A stretch of 64,000 nucleotides of DNA from Archivesica marissinica (GCA_014843695.1 CM026390.1:96019708-96083707), one strand, 5' to 3'. Shown: positions 36,320 through 48,384, numbered from the stretch's first letter. A program made the numbers and translations. The notes: generated by a model not told the origin, from the letters alone.

Positions 36320-37992
36320 ATATTCTTTATTACCACCATATAGATGAGCATTTGATACAAATTCAAACAATACAAGTTCAGAATGTATACAAATTTACAA
36401 TAACAGTATTACAATTATATCATACATACATTGTTATATACAAGTACAATTTATAATTTATTTACAGTTTAGATAGATAATTATCATACATTTTCCCCTG
36501 GCACCGGCTAAACGAAGCATATGAACACATGTGCGGACAAAGATAGCAAGTTAGATGTAGCGAAGACACAATATTCCGTCCGACAGACCACACGATGACC
36601 CTTAAATACTCTCTCCAATTGAATGTGAGGGGGTATATTCGTTATGTAAATTGTATTATCAACACGTTCATGTATATACAATATAATTATGTATGAATCA
36701 ATCATATGTGCCAACTAGTCCGTGTATGTCCTGGCATGATCTGAATGCGATGCCATTCATACTAAAACTGAGGATGAAAGTTCCCACACTAATATTAAAG
36801 TGGTATATTGTATATACATATAATCGGTGAAGTTGAAAAGGCATGGCAAACATGTGATACGAACAACCCCACAGTGAGCAATTTTGCCGAAACGAAACAC
36901 AAAAAGTTCGTAGGGAGTTAATGTATCTGATGGCTATGCCATTTAGCAAAGATGCAATACACTAAATGTATACACACATATAGTTATGGTTACATGAGCA
37001 TTCTATAGCTTATTGTAAGACACTGTAATTGTAAAGCTTCAGAGCTCTCACCACTAATTGGATATGTATAAAGACCTGTTAACATATCAAACACTTGTTG
37101 TACTGGCCGTTCACTGAGCATAAGAAGGTAACACTGAAAACCAGCAACTTGTAATATCTGCTTCCATAAAACATTTCGTAAACGGATATTGTGTGCACAA
37201 AAGAAAATCTTGTGTATAATCACATTTTCTACCAGAGAATTGCATTTTGAACAATTGACATGATTTGTAAACGATAATAATTTGGCAATTGTTTCTACCG
37301 CACATCTGCACTGGTATTTCAGTTCTGGGCTCACTGCTCCCAAGGTCCAGAACAAGCAGGGTTTGTTGAAATTCATAATATTCTCAACACCCACGACTTC
37401 ACTATTGCATATAACACGATCTAGTATTGTTGAGAAGTCATGCTTGTAGACATGTCTGACAAGAATAGACTTCCACTCATGTTTCGATGGGAATATTCCA
37501 GACATGCTATACCTTATCAGGTAGTCTGCACGATTGTACTGATGTAAAAGTTTAAAGATATCAGGGATGTAGCCAAGTACCTGCCTTTCATCATTGATGT
37601 AATGTACAAGTCTCTGTATAAACATCTGTTTTGCTAAATAAATCCAAGGCAATCTACACAACTGTCCTAGGAATTGGAGTTTTCTATAGTTTATTTCAGT
37701 TTCTATAGGTAGGACACCCAGGAGACTCAAAGCAATATCGGTGTTCGTGTAGGGAGGCAGATTCTGTACTAATTTTACACAAAATCTATGCGATCTTTCT
37801 AAGGAAAGCATGTGCGAGGGCGAAACATTACTTCAGAGTTCGCACCCATATAGAGCTTTAGGTAGCATAACAGACTTATAAATCGTTCTCCATGTAGTAG
37901 GATTACTTTCACTGGTTAGATAGCTGTTCATGATACTAAACAATGTGCCGCTTAGTTGAATAATTGCATCCCAATTTAATTTTTCTATCGCT
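36320..37992 (-). pseudogene. 3' end of a non-LTR retrotransposon (LINE), 5' truncated
   Basis: The main open frame, 36990-37811, reads SLERSHRFCVKLVQNLP, LGVLPIETEINYRKLQFLGQ and a CSKCNSLVENVIIH segment. I recognise this as the region C-terminal to the reverse transcriptase of CR1/Jockey-like LINEs. Just upstream, ALYGCEL occurs before a premature stop near 37838. No polymerase motif remains, since the copy begins at about 37992. The rest to about 36320 would be the 3' UTR, ending near an AATAAAG. It lies between ADH5 and ELP6, pointing toward ADH5. It is dead as a transposon. Confidence 0.75.
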
Positions 37993-38105
37993 TACGGAGG
38001 TTGGAGAGTACCCGGAAATGCGGGTGATCTACTCTCCGCCACACCAGACCGCCCAATAATAATCAGAAATTGATTGATTGGCAGTAGAAGAAGACAAACA
38101 ACATT

Positions 38106-39190
38106 ATGACACACTTAGGCTCTCACCATATTCTTAGCCCACAGCAGCACGGGTTCAGATCAATACACAGTATGTTTTGTGACACCCAACTCATAGGCTT
38201 CACACAAGAGATAATTAACAATCTTGAACTCGGTCACCAGACGGACGTCATCATAATATATTATTTCAGTAAGGCAGTCGACAAAATAATTATATCATTA
38301 CAAACTCACCCATAGACTCAAGCACTTCAAATGGTATAAATGATAAAGCCATATCATGCTTCCACTCAAGATTTCTCAAAAACAGGTCATAGCAGATTCT
38401 AATTGAAGGTAAATGCTCTGACAGATTACCTAGCTCAGGCGTCCCACAAGGGTATGTCATGGGGATCTGTCTCTGTCTTTCTAATATAAATGAGTCACCA
38501 AACAGCACCAAAAGTCGACCCGCTTCAACTTCAACTTCAATGAAAATACTCCACAAAATCCGCAAGCAGACATTAACTATGGAGGTCTTTGCCGACGACA
38601 CCATCGTCTACCTCACCATCAAATCCTATTCCTCAGCAGAAGCACTACAACATTACCTACGCCTATTTGGATCTTGGTAAAAGGAATATTCAATGGAATT
38701 CAACGCTGCCTGGTAAATGCAAAAATCAGAATCCATAAGAAAAGAAACCCCATACTTTACCCATACATGGTAATGGCAAACAATTATGGTCAACTGAACA
38801 TTCCATATAGCTCGGAGTCATCATTAGTAAGAACATCAACCATGGGCCCAACACAGCAATGCTATTCTATCAAAAGCTAACAACACCCCCACTTCATCAA
38901 AACTAATAACACACAGGTCAAAGAATACTGTTGAATACTGTTCCACATTCTGGACGTCCTGGCAGAAACACCTTACCTACACACTAGAAATATACCTACA
39001 ATCCGTTATGTATATTTAACGATTACAACTACATTAGCAGTGTACCACAAATGGTATACATGTACATCTACCCTAAATTGGAATACTTTAGAGAACATAG
39101 ACCAAATCAAGCCTCGTGGATCATGTTTTGCAAAATAAGAAATGAACTAGATGTTGTAGATCACCATCACTGAACACTCGCAGTAAAATA
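38106..39190 (+). pseudogene. degenerate LINE reverse transcriptase fragment
   Basis: Pieces of a Jockey/CR1-type reverse transcriptase occur in order but in shifting frames. ILSPQQHGFRS and DTQLIGFTQE at about 38130-38200 are followed by DVIIIYYFSKAVDKI (damaged catalytic motif A). SGVPQG-like sequence lies near 38440, the FADDTIVYL catalytic motif at 38588-38614, and PKLEYFREHRPNQASWIMF at 39072-39128. Several stops and frame changes make it non-functional. It is opposite in orientation to the LINE remnant at 36320-37992. Confidence 0.8.
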
Positions 39191-39724
39191 TCAGGAAACA
39201 TTAACTACCTAATTCCACAGTCAAAACCCCAATACCATGCCAACTCGCTCACAACCCCCCCCCCACACGAACAACCAGTCTATGTAACAGTCCTCCGATA
39301 CATGTATAGTCGAGCTCCAGTCTGTCGTATGGATTCGTACGCTTTCCAAACTTTAAAATGTCTGCTTTGTAGATCCTTTTATATTCGTAACTTGCACATA
39401 CCATTTTAGATTAACTCACTGTTCTAAACTGCGCCTGTCAGTCATAATCGTGGCTGATTGTTTATCAGGTTAAAGAAGTTTAATGGGTAATAGTGCGTAA
39501 TTACATAACTTTCTAGTTGTGGCGACAGCATATTCTGCTCTACACAAGTTTCTCTACACCGAGTGTTAAGGTCAACAACAATAACATACCGTACGTACCG
39601 TACTGGATATGTATTTTATTCATGTCGCAGAATTTATCAAGCTTTTGTTGACGCCGACCTATTTTCATGTTCACCAGTTTCATTTTGACTTTATTTTAAA
39701 AACAACACATTAATAGAGAGTAAA
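39191..39724. other. ELP6 upstream region
   Basis: Unique AT-rich sequence with a short C run at about 39257. It should include the ELP6 promoter and 5' UTR, but no specific site can be placed. Confidence 0.4.
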
Positions 39725-40396
39725 ATGTTCACAGACATTAACAGCTTTCTTTTCGAGCCGTCCCAATGCATGACATCAACACATTCCGTTGGCATTATTG
39801 GAGTAAAAGCGGACAGTTCGTTTTTAGTACATCATTACCTGTCGTATTATTTGAAAGAGAAGTACTCTGTTGTGCTCGTCAGCTTTTCCCAATCATTTAA
39901 CCATTTTAACAGTGTTGGTAATAAGATTGGTAATAATTTAGTCCTGGCAAAAGATAACAAACAATTCAAATTTATTGAAGGATTGAAATGGCTGGCTCAA
40001 GCAGTGAACACAAATTCCATCAAGGGAGATAATCCATGGAAATCGTGTGTGCAAGACGGAGGTATGATTGGTGCACGACCATTATATGAGCTACTGAAGA
40101 CAAGTCTAGAGACATTCAGTAGTGAAACCGATCGCAAAATTGTTTTAATCATCGATAGTTTGTCACCACTCGTTGATGTTGGTATTCCTGTAAAGGAAGT
40201 AATTGCTTTGATTCACTATTTAAATGTGTTCCTGAAACAGACACTGGAAGGAAGCCTGCTTATGGGTTTGAATAATGATCTTGGAGAAGAAGATGAAGAG
40301 GGGGATTTGCTGAAAAAGTTTGTCAAACATTCTGTAGATCTTTGTCTGGAAGTATGTGGATTGGAAACAGGCTATTGTAAAGATGTACATGGACAG
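39725..40396 (+). CDS. ELP6: Elongator complex protein 6, exon 1
   Basis: ELP6 forms, with ELP4 and ELP5, the RecA-like ring of the Elongator complex, which modifies wobble uridines in tRNA. This exon encodes 224 residues. Regions matching the animal protein: DSSFLVHHYLSYYLKEKYSVVLVSFSQSFNHF near the N-terminus, FIEGLKWL, a VLIIDSLSPLVDVG strand, IALIHYL, and the end GLETGYCKDVHGQ. As in other ELP6 proteins, no Walker A motif is present. The donor is CAG|GTACAG, phase 0. An unspliced frame would continue 45 residues into a SINE; this is rejected because the true C-terminal exon is at 47401. Confidence 0.93.
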
Positions 40397-40457
40397 GTAC
40401 AGTTCCAAACTTTGTATAGAAGTGTGCATCAGTCATTTGTAGATCTGATTTGTAGAG

Positions 40458-40985
40458 CTGTCCGATTAGCGCAGTGGTTAGCGCGCTCGCTTCTCACCAA
40501 TGGGTGTCCGCCTCCGTGGTCGAGTGGTTAAGGTCGCTGACTTGTAATGTATACCACTGTAACCTATCATCACTGATGGTCACGGGGTTCGAGCCGCGCT
40601 CAGGCCGTGTCTCATTTATATGAAAAAGTTGGCAGTTTCTTACGGAGGTTGGTGCACCCAAGTACTGGTTAACCGCTGGAGCCTGCCCAGGAAAGGTGTT
40701 GTTAGGTAAACTGCCCGCCGGCGATATAGCCCAAAATGGTGCTGATGCAGGCGTAAAACCTGAAATATAACATAACATATTCTCACCAATGCGACCCGGG
40801 TTCGATCCTCGGACAGGGAAGTATGTAAGATGGTACGATGGTTGCCAGATCGGACAGGTGGGTTTTCTCCGGGTACTCCGGTTTCCTCCCACATGAATGA
40901 CCACATATACGCTTTCATCCGAGCCAACGAGAGTGATTAATATAAGTTGTTAAAACTTGCTTCGCAATCGTTGTAAAATAAATAA
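40458..40985 (+). mobile_element. SINE family 1, split by a family 2 SINE
   Basis: The head (TTAGCGCAGTGGTTAGCGCG) is at 40458-40502. The rest, with B box GGGTTCGATCCTCGG and tail TTGTAAAATAAATAAA, resumes at 40780. It begins about 60 bp past the ELP6 exon 1 donor. Confidence 0.92.
40503..40779 (+). mobile_element. SINE family 2, nested, full length
   Basis: The head reads CCTCCGTGGTCGAGTGGTTA with B box GGGTTCGAGCCGC, and the body ends in an ATAACATA tail. It sits inside a family 1 SINE, with a perfect 12-bp duplication TTCTCACCAATG at 40491-40502 and 40780-40791. Confidence 0.95.
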
Positions 40986-41369
40986 AGAATCCCTTTTTGT
41001 TTTATAGATCTGAGCAAGTATTCACCAATGAGTAAGTCTGCTGCTCAGATATTTTGGACTGGAATATAATTATCATGTCTTTATCTGTCACTTGACATTT
41101 AGCACATTTAGATGTATCCCTAATCTCTTCTGCCCATATGGGGTTGAGGCCCAACTTTGGGTCGGGTAGTATTATGGTCTGGTGCAATATTGTTAGGAAT
41201 AATTGATTGTTTATATAACAGCAAATTTTGATTGTTTATATAACAGCAAACAGTATTGGAAATCATGAATATTGGTTCATGACATGCTAACAACACAGCA
41301 TTTGTATGTTCCCCAAAGGCAGAGCGGGCGCGCATATTGTTGCTCCTTGGTCCATCCATTCAAGCATTG
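40986..41369. other. unassigned ELP6 intron sequence
   Basis: Unique sequence with one small direct repeat, GATTGTTTATATAACAGCAA at about 41206 and 41231. Minus-strand open frames of 60-80 codons show no recognised protein. Confidence 0.5.
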
Positions 41370-41607
41370 TTAACCCATTTCATTCTGGATATATTTAAAG
41401 GCTTTTGCAAACAACATAGATCCAGATCAGCCGCAGCGTGACGCTGCATGCTGATCAGGATCTATGTTGTTTGCTACATAGCCAAGTATCTTAGCAAGAT
41501 CATCTGATTAGCAAACAGCATAGACCCTGATCAGATGGCACGTTTCGTGGCGGTTGATCTGGCTCTATGTTCTTTGCAAATACTGTATCCAGAATGAAAT
41601 GGGTTAA
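41370..41607. mobile_element. TTAA-bounded palindromic MITE-like element, copy 2
   Basis: The termini TTAACCCATTTCATTCTGGA are perfect inverted repeats for at least 22 bp, over 238 bp. Inside are two near-palindromic blocks with AACA(A/G)CATAGA and TCTATGTT(G/C)TTTGC arms, related to the inner part of the element at 834-1079. It is non-coding. Confidence 0.85.
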
Positions 41608-41992
41608 TGAGCATGCTGTAAGCGAAAAACGATAGTCCTTTTGTTTTGTATCCTAAATTGTCTCCCAGTTAGCTGGATGTGGAGAAACTCTAGAATGAGC
41701 CCGGACTGCATTGGATAATTATGAAAATTATCTTGTGTGCTAAGGAGGTCTTTGTGATGTAAATCAACATTCATTACATTTTAGATTAATTTTGCCTGTA
41801 ACGTTTTGTTTGTGGTTAATCTGTTTCTGATTTCTTTATGGAATTCATCATGGCCCTATTATATATAGGCATTTTGGGTATTATGCACATATCCATGTGT
41901 AAATTAATATGGTATATAATCCAGCCCGTTTAACCGTGGGTATACTGAAACCATTTACAGTGTGCAAGATCCGTAGCTGTTGTATATATAAT

Positions 41993-42061
41993 AAATAGAG
42001 TCACAGGTGTTGTGTTATATACTGTATATTAGGGAGAACACAACACCCGCGACTCTATTTT
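41993..42061. repeat. imperfect 25-bp inverted repeat (hairpin)
   Basis: The left arm contains AATAGAGTCACAGGTGTTG and the right arm, read inverted, AATAGAGTCGCGGGTGTTG. The two arms pair except for two or three bases around a short loop. Confidence 0.75.
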
Positions 42062-42254
42062 CACTTTTTCAGTATAGCATATTAATTCTTCTGAACTATT
42101 GTTGTGTTATGCATGCATGTTATATGAGATTTATCAGCATTATCAGGATTAAATCAATTCAAACTTTATTTATTGTCGTTTTTGTTAGAAAACATAACAT
42201 TAGCATTATAGCTAAGCTGTAAATTTTATTCAAGACATCGAATGAAACTTTAAA

Positions 42255-42256
<2 letters not shown>

Positions 42257-42290
<34 letters not shown>
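42257..42290. repeat. AT dinucleotide microsatellite
   Basis: About 17 alternating AT pairs in the ELP6 intron. Confidence 0.97.
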
Positions 42291-42291
<1 letters not shown>

Positions 42292-42387
42292 ATTGGGCCG
42301 AGTGCATGAACCAGATTTACCTCCTTTTACTGCTTATTTGATCAATGCAGAAATCAAGTCTCTGTCTATCACTCATTTTGGGATGTT

Positions 42388-45300
42388 CCGTGGTTTCACT
42401 GATACTCTTCGTGGTTTCACTGATACTCTTCGTGGTTCCACTGATACTCTCCATGGTTCCACTGATTTTCTTTGTGGTTCAACTGATTCTCTCCATGGTT
42501 CCACTGATTCTCTTCGTGGTTCCACAGATTCTCTTCATGGTTCCACTGATTCTCCTCGTGGTTCAACTGATTCTCCTCGTGGTTCAACTGATTCTCTGTG
42601 GTTCAACTGATTCTCTCCATGGTTCCACTGATTCTCCTTGTGGTTCTACTGATTCGCTGTGGTTCAACTGATTCTCTCCATGGTTCCACTGATTCTCTTT
42701 GTGGTTCCACTGATTCTCTTCATGGTTCCACTGATTCTCCTCGTGGTTCAACTGATTCTCTCCATGGTTCCACTGATTCTCTTTGTGGTTCCACTGATAC
42801 TCTTCGTGGTTCCACTGATACTCTTCGTGGTTCCACTGGTTCTCTTCGTGGTTCACTGATACCTGATACTCTTCGTGGTTCACTGATACTCTTCGTGGTT
42901 CCACTGATTCTCTTCGTGGTTCCACTGATTCTCTTTGTGGTTCCACTGATTCTCTTTGTGGTTCCACTGATTCTCTTCGTGGTTCCACTGATTCTCTTCG
43001 TGGTTCCACTGATTCTCTTTATGGTTCCACTGATTCTCTTCGTGGTTCCAATGATTATTCTCTTCGTGGTTCAACTGATTCTCTTTGTGGTTCAACTGAT
43101 TCTCTTTGTGGTTCCACTGATTCTACTCGTGGTTCCACTGATTCTCTTCGTGGTTCCACTGATTCTCTTCGTGGTTCCACTGATACTCTTTGTGGTTCCA
43201 CTGATTCTCTTCGTGGTTCACTGATACTATTCGTGGTTCCACTGATACTCTTTGTGGTTCCACTGATACTCTTCGTGGTTCCACTGATACTATTCGTGGT
43301 TCCACTGGTTCTCTTCGTGGTTCACTGATACTCTTCGTGGTTCACTGATACTCTTCGTGGTTCCACTGATTCTCTTCGTGCTTCCACTGATACTCTTCGT
43401 GGTTCCACTGATACTCTTCGTGGTTCCACTGATTCTCTTCGTGGTTCCACTGATTCTCCTCGTGGTTCCACTGATACTCTTCGTGGTTCCACTGATACTC
43501 TTCGTGGTTCCACTGATTCTCCTCGTGGTTCCACTGATACTCTTCATGGTTCCACTGATTCTCTTCATGGTTCCACTGATACTCTTCGTGGTTCCACTGA
43601 TTCTCCTCGTGGTTCCACTGATACTCTTCATGGTTCCACTGATACTCTTCGTGGTTCCACTGATTCTCCTCGTGGTTCCACTGATACTCTTCGTGGTTCC
43701 ACTGATTCTCTTCGTGGTTCCACTGATACTCTTCATGGTTCCACTGATACTCTTCGTGGTTCCACTGGTTCTCTTCGTGGTTCACTGATACCTGATACTC
43801 TTCGTGGTTCACTGATACTCTTTGTGGTTCCACTGATTCTCTTCGTGGTTCCACTGATTCTCTTTGTGGTTCCACTGATTCTCTTCGTGGTTCCACTGAT
43901 TCTCTTCGTGGTTCCACTGATTCTCTTTGTGGTTCAACTGATTCTCTTTGTGGTTCCACTGATTCTACTCATGGTTCCACTGATTCTCTTCGTGGTTCCA
44001 CTGATTATTCTCTTCGTGGTTCCACTGATTCTCTTCGTGGTTCCACTGATACTCTTCATGGTTCCACTGATACTCTTCATGGTTCCACTGATTCTCTTCG
44101 TGGTTCACTGATTCTCTTTGTGGTTCCACTGATACTCTTCGTGGTTCCACTGATTCTCTTCGTGGTTCCACTGATTCTCTTCGTGGTTCCACTGATACTC
44201 TTCGTGGTTCCACTGATTATTCTCTTCGTGGTTCCACTGATTCTCTTCATGGTTCCACTGATTCTCTTCGTGGTTCCACTGATTCTCTTCGTTGTTCCAC
44301 TGATTCTCTTCATGGTTCCACTGATTCTCTTCGTGGTTCCACTGATTCTCTTCGTGGTTCCACTGATTCTCTTCATGGTTCCACTGATTCTCTTCGTGGT
44401 TCCACTGATACTCTTCATGGTTCCACTGATTCTCTTCGTGGTTTCACTGATTCTCTTCGTGGTTCCACTGATTCTCTTCGTGGTTCCACTGATTCTCTTC
44501 GTGGTTCAACTGATTCTCCTCGTGGTTCAACTGATTCTCGTTGTGGTTCAACTGATTCTCTCCATGGTTCCACTGATTCTCTTCGTGGTTCCACTGATTC
44601 TCCTCGTGGTTCAACTGATTCTCCTCGTGGTTCAACTGATTCTCTGTGGTTCAACTGATTCTCTCCATGGTTCCACTGATTCTCTTTGTGGTTCAACTGA
44701 TTCTCTACATGGTTCCACTGATTCTCTTCGTGGTTCCACTGATTCTCTTCATGGTTCCACTGATTCTCCTCGTGGTTCAACTGATTCTCTCCATGGTTCC
44801 ACTGATTCTCTTTGTGGTTCAACTGATTCTCTCCATGGTTCCACTGATACTCTTCGTGGTTCCACTGATACTATTCGTGGTTCCACTGGTTCTCTTCGTG
44901 GTTCCACTGATTCTCTTCATGGTTCCACTGATTCTCTTCATGGTTCACTGATACTATTCGTGTTTCCACTGATACTCTTCGTGGTTCCACTGATACTCTT
45001 CGTGGTTCCACTGGTACTCTTCGTGGTTCCACTGATACTATTCGTGGTTCCACTGGTTCTCTTCGTGGTTCACTGATTCTCTTCGTGGTTCACTGATCTC
45101 TTCGTGGTTCCACTGATACTCTTCGTGGTTCCACTGATTCTCTTCGTGGTTCCACTGATTCTCTTCGTGGTTCCACTGATTCTCTTCGTGGTTCCACTGA
45201 TACTCTTCGTGGTTCCACTGATTCTCCTCGTGGTTCCACTGATACTCTTCGTGGTTCCACTGATTCTCTTCGTGGTTCCACTGATTCTCCTCGTAGTTCC

Positions 45301-47309
45301 ACTGATACTCTTCATGGTTCCACTGATTCTCTTCGTGGTTCCACTGATACTCTTCGTGGTTCCACTGATTCTCCTCGTGGTTCCACTGATACTCTTCGTG
45401 GTTCCACTGATACTCTTCGTGGTTCCACTGATACTCTTCATGGTTCCACTGATTCTCCTCGTGGTTCCACTGATACTCTTCGTGGTTCCACTGATACTCT
45501 TCGTGGTTCCACTGATTCTCCCTGTGGTTCCACTGATACTCTTCGTGGTTCCACTGATTCTCTTCGTGGTTCCACTGATACTCTTCGTGGTTCACTGATA
45601 CTCTTCGTGGTTCCACTGATTCTCTTCGTGGTTCCACTGATTCTCTTCGTGGTTCCACTGATTCTCTTCGTGGTTCCACTGATTATTCTCTTCGTGGTTC
45701 AACTGATTCTCTTTGTGGTTCAACTGATTCTCTTTGTGGTTCCACTGATTCTACTCGTGGTTCCACTGATTCTCTTCGTGGTTCCACTGATTATTCTCTT
45801 CGTGGTTCCACTGATTCTCTTCGTGGTTCCACTGATACTCTTCATGGTTCCACTGATTCTCTTCGTGGTTCACTGATTATCTTCGTGGTTCACTGATTCT
45901 CTTCGTGGTTCCACTGATACTCTTAGTGGTTCCACTGATTCTCTTCGTGGTTCCACTGATTCTCTTCGTGGTTCCACTGATACTCTTCGTGGTTCCACTG
46001 ATTATTCTCTTCGTGGTTCCACTGATTCTCTTCGTGGTTCCACTGATTATTCTCTTCGTGGTTCCACTGATTATTCTCTTCGTGGTTCCACTGATTCTCT
46101 TCGTGGTTCCACTGATTCTCTTCGTGGTTCACTGATTTTCTCTTCGTGGTTCAACTGATTCTCTTGTGGTTCCACTGATTTCTCTTGTGGTCACTGATCT
46201 CTCGTGGTTCCACTGATTTTTCGTGGTTCCACTGATTATTCTCTTCGGTTCCACTGATTCTCTTCGTGGTTCCATGATACTCTGGTCCACTTTCTCTTCG
46301 TGGTTCACGATATTCGTGGTCATGATTCTCTTCGTGGTTCCACTATACTCTTAGTGGTTCCACTGATTCTCTTCGTGGTTCCACTGATTCTCGTGGTTCC
46401 ACTGATACTCTTCGTGGTTCCACTGATTATTCTCTTCGTGGTTCCACTGATTCTCTTCGTGGTTCCACTGATTATTCTCTTCGTGGTTCCACTGATTATT
46501 CTCTTCGTGGTTCCACTGATTCTCTTCGTGGTTCCACTGATACTCTTCATGGTTCCACTGATTCTCTTCGTGGTTTCACTGATTCTCTTCGTGGTTTCAC
46601 TGATTCTCTTCGTGGTTCCACTGATTCTCTTCGTGGTTCCACTGATTCTCGTCGTGGTTTCACTGATTCTCTTCGTGGTTCCACTGATTCTCTTCGTTGT
46701 TCCACTGATTCTCTTCATGGTTCCACTGATTCTCTTCGTGGTTCCACTGATTCTCTTCGTGATTCCACTGATACTCTTTGTGGTTCCACTGATTCTCTTC
46801 GTGGTTCCACTGATTCTCTTCGTGATTCCACTGATACTCTTCGTGGTTTCATTGATACTCTTCGTAGTTCCACTGATTCTCCTCGTGGTTCCACTGATAC
46901 TCTTCGTAGTTCCACTGATTCTCCTTGTGGTTCCACTGATTTTCTTCGTGGTTCCACTGGTTCTCTTCGTGGTTCCACTGATTCCCCTCGTGATTCCACT
47001 GATTCTATTCGTGGTTCCACTGATTCTCTTCGTGGTTCCACCGATTCTATTCGTGGTTCCACTGATTCCCCTTGTGGTTCCACTGATTCACTTCATGGTT
47101 CCACTGATTCTCTTCGTGGTTCCACTGATTCTCTTCGTGGTTCCACTGATTCTCTTCGTGGTTCCACTGATACTCTCCGTGTGGTTCCACTGATTCTCTT
47201 CGTGGTTCCACTGATTCTCTTCATGGTTCCACTGATACTCTTCGTTGTTCCACTGGTTCTCTCCGTGGTTCCACTGGTTCTCTTTGTGGTTCCACTGATT
47301 CTCTTCGTT
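42388..47309. repeat. 4.9-kb minisatellite, 21-bp unit (about 235 copies), ELP6 intron
   Basis: The unit is GATTCTCTTCGTGGTTCCAC followed by T, with GATACTC, GTGGTTCAAC, CATGGTTCC and GATTATTC variants. Since 21 is a multiple of 3, frames stay open on both strands for up to about 320 codons of a seven-residue repeat; none is called as a gene. 46130-46340 is unusually rich in small deletions. It ends about 90 bp before the final ELP6 exon. Confidence 0.97.
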
Positions 47310-47400
47310 GGATATGTTCACAATTTTAAGTAAATCATTTGCCAATAATATTTGTAGGCATCTGGGAAAATATGACTTTGAATATTTGTTATGTTTTCAG

Positions 47401-47523
47401 ATATCAGCTACGTGGTATAATACAGCATCCAGGGAGAGGCCCATCAACAGGGTATCACAGTTTAAGCTGACTGATAAAACCTGTTCTGTGTTTGCATCTG
47501 GAATGTCATCTGCAGTCTTATGA
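47401..47523 (+). CDS. ELP6: Elongator complex protein 6, exon 2 (C-terminus)
   Basis: The acceptor ATGTTTTCAG is followed in phase 0 by 40 codons ending QFKLTDKTCSVFASGMSSAVL and TGA. The ending matches the conserved ELP6 tail (human ends SPAVL). Together with exon 1 it gives 264 aa, against 266 in human. The 7004-bp intron between them is mostly SINEs and a 21-bp minisatellite. Confidence 0.93.
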   Translation: MSATWYNTASRERPINRVSQFKLTDKTCSVFASGMSSAVL

Positions 47524-47602
47524 TTAAAACTGAAGTTGAATCAAATAATTTCTAATTGTTTTAACTTAAAGTCCTTGTCCAGACACCAAGTGTCTGTTGA
47601 TA

Positions 47603-47766
47603 TAAGTTGTTTCAGGAAGTTGGACCGGAACAATCGAGAGAAAAAACAACTGATAGCCATATGTAACGGACGTCAACAATTCAATTTGAATTGAATTGTT
47701 TACGCCCATTACTTATGGGTAGCAGTTTCTTACGATTGCTCCTGTCCAACATCCTGAAACAACTTA
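47603..47766. mobile_element. fold-back element
   Basis: Arms of about 34 bp beginning AAGTTGTTTCAGGA and containing GTTGGAC and CAATCG occur inverted at the two ends, with a few mismatches. A second palindrome (CAATTCAATTTGAATTGAAT) lies at the centre. It is non-coding and follows the ELP6 stop by 80 bp. Confidence 0.7.
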
Positions 47767-47930
47767 CATCCATATATCTTGGGGTGTGAACAAATGATCC
47801 AAATCGTCACGTGGCCACTTCTGGCTCTAAAATATATTGTTTTCTTTTAGTCATGAGTCACTTCCGTTCATGACTCACACCGCTAAAGATAGATGGCCAT
47901 TGGGGTTGTGACGTCATAGCGTCGGTTCCA

Positions 47931-47936
47931 AATAAA
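47931..47936 (+). promoter_or_regulatory. possible ELP6 polyadenylation signal
   Basis: The first exact AATAAA downstream of the ELP6 stop, about 410 bp away. No downstream element was identified, so its use is uncertain. Confidence 0.25.
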
Positions 47937-47971
47937 GAGATGGCATTTCCGTTTCACACTCAATCTGGCCT

Positions 47972-48093
47972 GGAGGTTATAAAACTGTTCTCCAATCTCA
48001 GACTCAGTCTGAAGCTTCTGATTGGTTCAGTTAAGTGTAAATATCACTCAACCAATCATATCACTTGAGTTTGAGATAAGTTTTATAACCTCC
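47972..48093. mobile_element. fold-back element with 15-bp perfect ends
   Basis: GGAGGTTATAAAACT at the left is repeated exactly inverted at the right. Inner segments TCTGATTGGTT and AACCAATCA also pair. The whole 122 bp can fold back. Confidence 0.75.
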
Positions 48094-48384
48094 GACCCAT
48101 GGTATGTAACGTCGTAGTGTGGGATCCCCGTCGGTCAAGGAGAATGTCTGGATCAGATGGGTTGAGGGGATGTGTCATCGATGACGTCACGGCGTCTCTC
48201 GGGGTCGAATCATCGGGAAAACCCGGTTATATTTTTAGATTCCGCAAACTAGATCAAATGACCTGTCTCAGTGACGTCATAGGTAAAAATATATAATGAT
48301 AAAACTGTTCCAGAACACGTTGTGTAGCCTCGGTTTCTAGTCCCATCTGTAAACTAAAAAAAACTGTTATAATATTAATAGAAC

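Noticed and set aside
40397..40531. ELP6 frame continuing to 40531
   Set aside because: The extension reads into a SINE. A GT donor at 40397 and a matching C-terminal exon at 47401 restore the family ending.
40503..40600. Functional tRNA gene (A and B boxes present)
   Set aside because: The same tRNA-like head with a long shared body and target duplications occurs at several loci, so it is a SINE.
42345..47193. Many 60-320-codon open frames with seven-residue repeats
   Set aside because: They arise from the 21-bp array in the ELP6 intron, overlap each other on both strands, and have no conserved domain.
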